DNA of 64,000 bases from Vanilla planifolia (lineage: Eukaryota > Streptophyta > Magnoliopsida > Asparagales > Orchidaceae): positions 14,665,755 through 14,729,754 of the forward strand of contig CM043868.1 in assembly GCA_023846275.1 (NCBI GenBank), given 5' to 3'. Positions 57,621 through 64,000 of this stretch are shown piece by piece. The position numbers and the translations under genes were made by a program. Position 1 is the stretch's first letter; each line of letters starts with the position of its first letter. The notes under the pieces were generated by a model. That model saw only the letters and a program-made list of their open reading frames with translations, ran no database searches and had not been told where the DNA came from.

Positions 57621-60280
57621 TTTTATTGATTTTTTTGAAAATTAAATATCATGCTTATATGTAGAATTGTTTCTAATTAGTAACTCAAAAGAAAGAAGAA
57701 ATCTTGGCTAAGCAAGGCAATTCATGTTATTTTATTTGATGACATGATATGAATATACATTTGTATTGTATAACTATGCATGATGGTATTTCAAATGTTA
57801 TATAGATAATTTACACCTTAGCTTAAGAGATGATTCAATATTTATAACTTGAAAATTTAGTTAAAACCTTAAGGTTTATTGTGGCTAAGTATTCCTTTGC
57901 CTTAGGTATGCTTGAGAAGAATTGAGCAATAGTTAGTTGAGTCATAGGAGGCATAGGTATCATTAAAAGAACTTAGGTGACTTCTAAGGTGTCAATGACC
58001 CTTTATTTCTGGTTGAAAATCTTTGAAGGGCTCGATTTGGGGCCCTAGAAGAAGGTTAAGTTGGGTAAGAATATAGTTGGCAAAAAAAGAGATTGAGTAT
58101 AGATAGTAAAGCAAAGGCTAAGGAAACACTTTAAGACCTTATAATTAATTTTTAATAAGGTGTAAAAGGGAGACTTGAGATGTTTAAATAGACTATGTAA
58201 GATAAGCTTAGTTCAAAAATTAGCATAAAGTCCTAGAAATAATTCATAAGAAAGGAACCTATAATAGAAGATTTTAGTAATGAACTAAGAAAATGCCATT
58301 CATAAACCTTTATGCACATTATAAATAAAGCTTTGGATAATTAAACTCTCAATAAAGACCTTGAGAATAAAGTAAGAGAGCTTGTAATAAGAGTTGGAAA
58401 TATGTTAGGCTTGGCAAAAGAAATAATAAGATAAAAATATTAGCTAAAACTTTTAGTTGAATAATTTCATTAAGATTGTTAATGACCTAATTAGCTCTTA
58501 GGTCATATGATGACATTCTGGATAGTGATCCAGGGAATGTGTAATAATCAAAAAATGCCTTAAAATTAGTATATGACTTAGGGTTTCCATGGTGGGCATA
58601 AGGGTTACTAATAAAATTTGTATAAACCTAAAGTTAATTTTAATGTCAAACAACTATACATTAAATTTAATGGTAAAACTCAAGAGTTTACAAATACTAA
58701 GGTTAACCTAGAAAGGTAAGGTTCTACAAGAAATCAAGATAAGACTAAATATAAGAGAAATGAACTAAGTATTCTAAATAAGTGAATTAAGATTTATTGA
58801 AAACTCCAAGATATTCAAATGATAGTAATCTTTGATAATTAAAATAGGATTTAAACAAGTAGTATTGGATTAGAGTTAATAAGATACTATAAGTTAAGGA
58901 TATGATTTTGATTTGGTAAGAATTAGATACGATGAAACCTTGATATGCACACTCACTCAGGAGATAAATAGGTTAGCTACTTTAATCCTCTAACCTAGAG
59001 TTATTTATACATAGTTTATTGAGACTATAAGAGGAGTATTATATTACATGATAAGAAAATCCATGATTGGTTGAAAGACATTACATAAAATATTCTTAAG
59101 AGGGAACAATTACATATTTAGCCCCTTGTTAAAACATACGATGTGCTATATTATGATATGATGGATATGTGACTGTTGAGGACACCTAGAATCATAAAGG
59201 TTTGGCTTATCAATATTACATTAAGAAGTATAGGATTACATGATATGATAGGAGTACCAAGTCTTATCATAACTTTCTTTGATGAAAAAGTATATTAGAT
59301 TAGAAAGAGTAGACTAGGCATCTAATTAGTCATATTATAAAGATATACTTTAACATAGCTAATAGATGGCGATGTCCTTATGGTAGTTAAAAGTTAATGT
59401 CATTCATTTACAAGAATTACTCAATTATTGCATTCACATTTCTTGACTATTACATATTAGATTTTTAGTATTACTCAAGGATTTTTTATTGAGCATCCTA
59501 ACTCATCAACTTTACTATTTTTGTTGCATTAAGGAGCTAAGCATCGAGTAGGATTTGAGCTAGAGATTATCAAAATTAATACATTAGTTGGATGGCTCAT
59601 CATCTTACACTTCATCATTATAATAATAGATTTGTTATTTGTCTTTAGTTGTATTTGGTTGGACATTAGATCATATCAAAACTATTATATTATACTTTAT
59701 AGTTAATTATTATGATTTGTATTAGACTTTTGTAGTTATTCATGGTGCTACCTCGAATTGGATTAAATCGAAAGATTTATTCATTTTTTTGGATATTTTA
59801 CTTTATGTTTAATTTAGTGGATGAGACATTTGTTGAATTATAATTATTTCAACATTTTTTTTATCTTGTTATATTGTCATTTATAGGTACATCACGATAT
59901 TATAATTATTTGGATTTGTGTTACACTTGTAGTTTTGAGAAAGCCACGTGTAATAATAATTAACTCATGTCAAAATATAAAATACAAAGTACTAAATACT
60001 ATAAAATCTTACAAATATGTATCATATTACCTAAATAGAAACTATAATTGTGCACATCCATTTCACTATAATTTTACTTTTTAAAATAATTAATGAGTAT
60101 AATTCGCATCTATCTTCTCATTAACTCCCCCTTAATGTAATGTAAAAGTATGATATGTGATGATATAAGCATTAATGAGACATTAAAGAGGTCAACAAAA
60201 GATCCATAATGTAATAAACATAATATTATATACCAAATTATAGCTAAAATCTAATAAAAATAGTAATTGAAATTAAAATC
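57620..60280. other. AT-rich LTR-like DNA, family uncertain
   Basis: No coding domain. Around 59440-59580 the phrases TTTTATTGAGCATCCTAACTC, TTGTTGCATTAAGGAGCTAA and GAGTAGGATTTGAGC have the layout seen near the end of gypsy LTRs (a TTGAGCATCC...CTCA block). A purine tract on the minus strand (complement of ACTCCCCCTTAATG, 60125-60138) could be a polypurine tract, but nothing next to it supports a minus-strand element. Confidence 0.3.
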
Positions 60281-60283
60281 AAT

Positions 60284-62695
60284 TGTTGTAGACTTAAGTT
60301 TGATGATAAAAAAATCAAACTTATGTTGAATAATGATTTATTAAGTGTTGTTAACATGCTCCATTAGAAGATAAATATAGTAATTGAAAGTGATGAGCTC
60401 GACACAAACATTAGTGTGGAATGAAGAAAACATTTGTTCAATTATGAATGACTCAACTTTCATATCATGGAGCTGGCTAGGTTTAATGCTTAAGTTATTG
60501 CTAAGCTACTTAAAGACCTAAATTTACATCATTACTATGGTTAGCAACATCAAACTTTTTCTTTATACACAAGTGACACATTAGGATTGCATTTACCTTA
60601 CTCATTTCATGCATTATTATTAAAACCTTGTATGCAAGTATTAATTCATGTAGAGTTGTATTAGGGTATATGAAACATGTTCATAAATCTTCTTAGATAA
60701 AATCCAAGAGTTTATGTTTAATAAAATCTTGTTTAAAATAAGTGTTGAATTTTACTTATTGATAATGCAATGTGGTGCTTGTATCATATTTGTAAAATCT
60801 AATCCTTAGCTTAAAGTATCAATCGACTTTATCATTACATATATAAGTATGATGACTTAATCGTATAGATGTGATTGTCATAAGTATAAAGGAGTATAAG
60901 TGCAAATTAGATTGTACAAGATATTAGCCTTATAAACATGTCATCTATTCTTAAAGAGTGAAGTTTTCATCAACATTGTATGGTATGCAACCTCTTTTAT
61001 ATGAGTAGGTAAGCTATTTTCTCTAAGCTTATAATATATATAGGCTTAGTTTGATCAGACATATATGATTAATATATCATATTAATACTATAAAATATTT
61101 AAATATTATAGTTTGGTCATTCATTCTATAGTTCTTATATGATAACCAAGCTCTACATAACATATAATACAAAAATTAGTGTCATAGTTATATATTTTAA
61201 TTTAACTCACATATAATATTAATGATTTATAATAATGCACTTAAATTGTTTTATGTATATAAAACTTGTGTCAAATGAGTGTATAAACAAACATAACTAA
61301 TGTTTTTTATTAATGTACAAGAATGAATAATAGATCATTCTTATACAATTCATTATTAGTCATTATTAAGGTTAATAGATATAAAATAGAAGTGGATACA
61401 TAACTATCATACTACTATAATGGATTTATTATATGTGTATGATAATCTCTTTAATAATCTTATTAAACTAATTAGAACATGATGATATCAGTGTTTGTTC
61501 TTATACAATGACATCATATAATATTTTCTTAAGAGCTCGGCTCTTAGATAAAATATATAACATATGATGGAGATCTTATATTAGAGATGTATGATGTAGT
61601 CACATTGTAAAAATTAATTGATTTGTACTAGTATGATCTGTGTGAATGTCCAATACCATATATATTAGGACTTAAATACTATACTCTAATTTGGAGTCAT
61701 ATAACATGAAAAAACTTGTCATACTTGTATGATAAATTATTTTTAGTCAATAAGTATTGTTCATAATGTTATATCTTCAAGATAACAATGCTTGTAATTT
61801 TATCATCCTAATATGAATTAAGTGACATACTTTTATGATACGTCGTCAAAGTCTTAAAGACTAATTCAATTGCTTTAGAAAAGTCAATCTAGCCATTATA
61901 CTTGCTTTATCTTATTTTAAACACTTATGATATATAAATAGAAGTGTTTTAAAAATAATAAGATGAAATTCAACTTGTAATATTTTAATCGATTCATTTG
62001 ATTAACAAAATGTAGTACCTTAGGCTTGAACACTTGTGCACCAATTGTAAAATCATTTTAGCTTTGTTTGCATAATATTTATAATTTAGCCATCATTGGT
62101 AATATCTTCCTCATTCATCTAGTTGTTATGTCATTTTTTCTTAAAGGTTTCAGATATAAGATATTGTATAATTTATCTTAAGTTATGGTATACTTCTATG
62201 TTTAGCTATTTTGATTACTCCAAGTAGTTGTCATGTATCTATCCATTTGTAGCCAAAGATTGTGAGCATAGAGAACCTATTATTGATAAAGTTAATCAAA
62301 TTATTATGAGGGTATGTGGCCTACTCATCAATTGAGACAAAAGCATTTATTAGTGGAGGCTTGATTGTATCAACTAGAGGTTGATGTAAACAAAAGTTTT
62401 GTTGAATCACTTGAAATCTTAGTGTATGTCTTTATTAGCATTATATAGTTCCATTTTCTTCTTAGTTAATAACAAAGTAATTTTTAAAGCTAAGAAAGTT
62501 TTTGAAGGATCAAAACTATTTTGTTGATTTGTTCTAATCCATTAATAAATAATTAGAAAGTTACTTAAACATTAGAACTTAACTCAAAATCTAATATTAT
62601 TAACTTAATCTTATGTTTGAATAAATTAAGTATTGTTTTTATAAGAAACTTTGAAAAACACAATTCACCCCTATGAGTCAAATTATCAAATAACA
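60284..62695 (+). repeat. SIRE-type Ty1/copia LTR (about 2.4 kb)
   Basis: Begins TGTTGTAGACTTAAGTTTGA then TGATAAAAAAATC, the typical SIRE opening. Close to the far end is GAAAAACACAATTCACCCCT (62654-62671), the characteristic AATTCACCCC block shortly before the LTR terminus. The interior is AT-rich with many TTGTATGATA-type words. The exact end (near 62695) and primer-binding site are not resolved. Confidence 0.5.
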
Positions 62696-62699
62696 TCTG

Positions 62700-64000
62700 T
62701 ATTCTCTCTAATATGTCTTTGACTTCAAGTAGAATTACAATATTTTCAAGTTATGGTGGCCATAGTTGCAAACATTGTTCCACCAATTTATTAGTATAGA
62801 ATGCACGAGAATCTCTTTCATGATCATTTAGTGCTTCCTTTAATTGATTCCTAGATGTCTTTCTCTTACATTTTAAATATTTCCAACTTAGGAGTTTATA
62901 GTCCCTAAGTTGTTTGAACTATTAACCTCCTTGTCATCATAGTTGTTATGGTTCCTTTAGGTGATTTTGCATAATGCCAATAATTTTTGTCATTAACATT
63001 AATATAAAATGGTAACACAAGAAAATGCTTAATATTACCTCTTTCCTTTTTTATTCATGTATATGTACATCTTCATTTTATCATTCATTTTTTAATCATC
63101 ATATTGTACAGTTTTCCTTTCACTACTCTTTATCATATTGTATGATATCTTTTTGTATTGTGCAATTTTATTTCTCCTCTCTTTAACCATATCAAACTAG
63201 TCTGACTAATTGAGTACTAAATTGTTTAATAAAGTATCATATGGTATGATATCCTTGCACAAATTGTAAAATCCTTTTTTCTCTATCGTTATTCTTTTGT
63301 ACTATATTATGTTTTATATGTATTGTATGACATTCTATTTGCTTCTCTTCATTTCTTTTTCCCATAGTCATTTTTGTTCAATGTTCTAAAATTTAAGGTA
63401 CAATACTTGTTGGTCACCTATCAAACTCTTCATATCATACTAAACAATGATGTAAGATCATACTGTATAATTATATTAATTATGTCATTTATTTATTTAT
63501 TATTTTATTATATTATATGATGCCCTTATATTGTATGATACGATATTATCAGTCCACTTCTCACTTCATTTTCATTTTCATCATACTATATTATATTAGG
63601 ACATTATATTATATGACAAGTTTTACTTTTGTTCTCTATCTCTATTTTATTTTTATCATATTATATGATATGTAAAATCATATTGTATGATTAGTTTCTT
63701 GAAACTATATAATTTTTCAACTAGATTTTGGGTTTTCTTATTATAATTTTTAATAGACAAACATCAAATACAATCAAATGTGTAATGCATGTATTTTCCT
63801 CTTTAAAAGGCCTACTCATGCTCTCCACTTACAATTTTAATTTTTATCTAACTTTAATATCTTAAGTATTGGCATGTCTTTCACTAATTTAATGCATACT
63901 ATCCATGTTTGAGCTATTCACCTAAGTTTCTACTCTCTTAAATAATTTAACATAGGTTTTCTTTAATGCCTTATAGGTTTTTTTACTTGAGACCTTAATT
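62700..64000. other. AT-rich DNA downstream of the SIRE-type LTR
   Basis: No gene identified. If the LTR call is right this would be leader and gag-proximal sequence, but no Gag motif could be read. It contains the palindromic motif cluster listed separately. Confidence 0.4.
63096..63692. repeat. cluster of TATCATA-TATGATA palindromic motifs
   Basis: About ten copies of a short interrupted palindrome lie within 600 bases. TATCATATTGTATGATA starts at 63131. TATCATATGGTATGATA starts at 63235. ATATTGTATGATACGATAT starts near 63528, and TATCATATTATATGATA and ATCATATTGTATGATTA fall within 63655-63692. Half or variant sites are near 63096, 63318, 63431, 63455 and 63580. The arms are 7 bases with a 3-base centre. 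Spacing is irregular, so this is not a simple tandem array. Confidence 0.75.

Noticed and set aside
60125-60138. Minus-strand polypurine tract implying a minus-strand copia element
   Set aside because: No RNase H or other pol motif could be read on the minus strand to its right; a plus-strand SIRE-type LTR explains the following DNA better.

Overview
The window looks like plant nuclear DNA, most likely angiosperm, and I cannot name the species. It is very AT-rich with scattered GC-richer islands. It carries decayed Ty3/gypsy, Ty1/copia (including SIRE-type), LINE and tRNA-derived SINE sequences, and a decayed piece of plastid 16S rRNA. No intact, recognisable protein-coding gene is visible. 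Every protein domain I can name belongs to a retroelement and is broken by stops, frameshifts or lost catalytic residues. This is an old, nested, transposon-filled intergenic region.

Layout. 1-5 kb: LTR-like AT-rich DNA ending in a large imperfect tandem repeat (3.7-4.9 kb). 5.4-10.4 kb: a plus-strand Ty3/gypsy ruin (gag scrap, reverse transcriptase) mixed with a duplicated LTR-like block and two short tandem arrays (79 bp and 49 bp periods). 10.7-16.9 kb: the best-preserved element, a minus-strand Ty3/gypsy copy with two alignable LTRs of about 1.2 kb and traces of protease linker, reverse transcriptase, RNase H and integrase. 17-19.3 kb: nothing recognisable. 19.4-20.0 kb: an unidentified GC-richer island. 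20.3-25.2 kb: SIRE-type copia LTR material enclosing a plastid rrn16 fragment. 26.3-27.6 kb: a compact structure with AT-rich inverted arms and a direct duplication at a 660 bp offset. 27.6-32.3 kb: low-copy-looking DNA with possible exon scraps. 32.3-33.7 kb: two head-to-tail copies of a ~650 bp unit.

35.1-37.5 kb: a minus-strand LINE ORF2 remnant. 38.9-39.7 kb: 71 bp tandem repeats and a block related to the 4 kb repeat. 40.8 kb: a (GA)28 microsatellite. 41.6 kb: a SINE. 41.9-43.2 kb: GC-richer DNA with promoter-type motifs. 43.65-49.6 kb: a plus-strand Ty1/copia element with primer-binding site, polypurine tract and a 3' LTR split by other DNA. 49.7-50.7 kb: a second gene-like island with a G-box. 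50.8-60.3 kb: AT-rich, mostly unassignable DNA. 60.3-62.7 kb: another SIRE-type LTR. 63.1-63.7 kb: a cluster of palindromic TATCATA...TATGATA motifs.

How it fits together. The window reads as successive retroelement insertions that have since lost coding capacity. The visible catalytic-site losses are often Asp to Asn, and the plastid fragment shows C-to-T type changes, as expected for long-methylated DNA. The GC-richer islands at 19.4, 42-43 and 50 kb are the most likely places for host gene promoters or exons, but I cannot tie any of them to a known gene.
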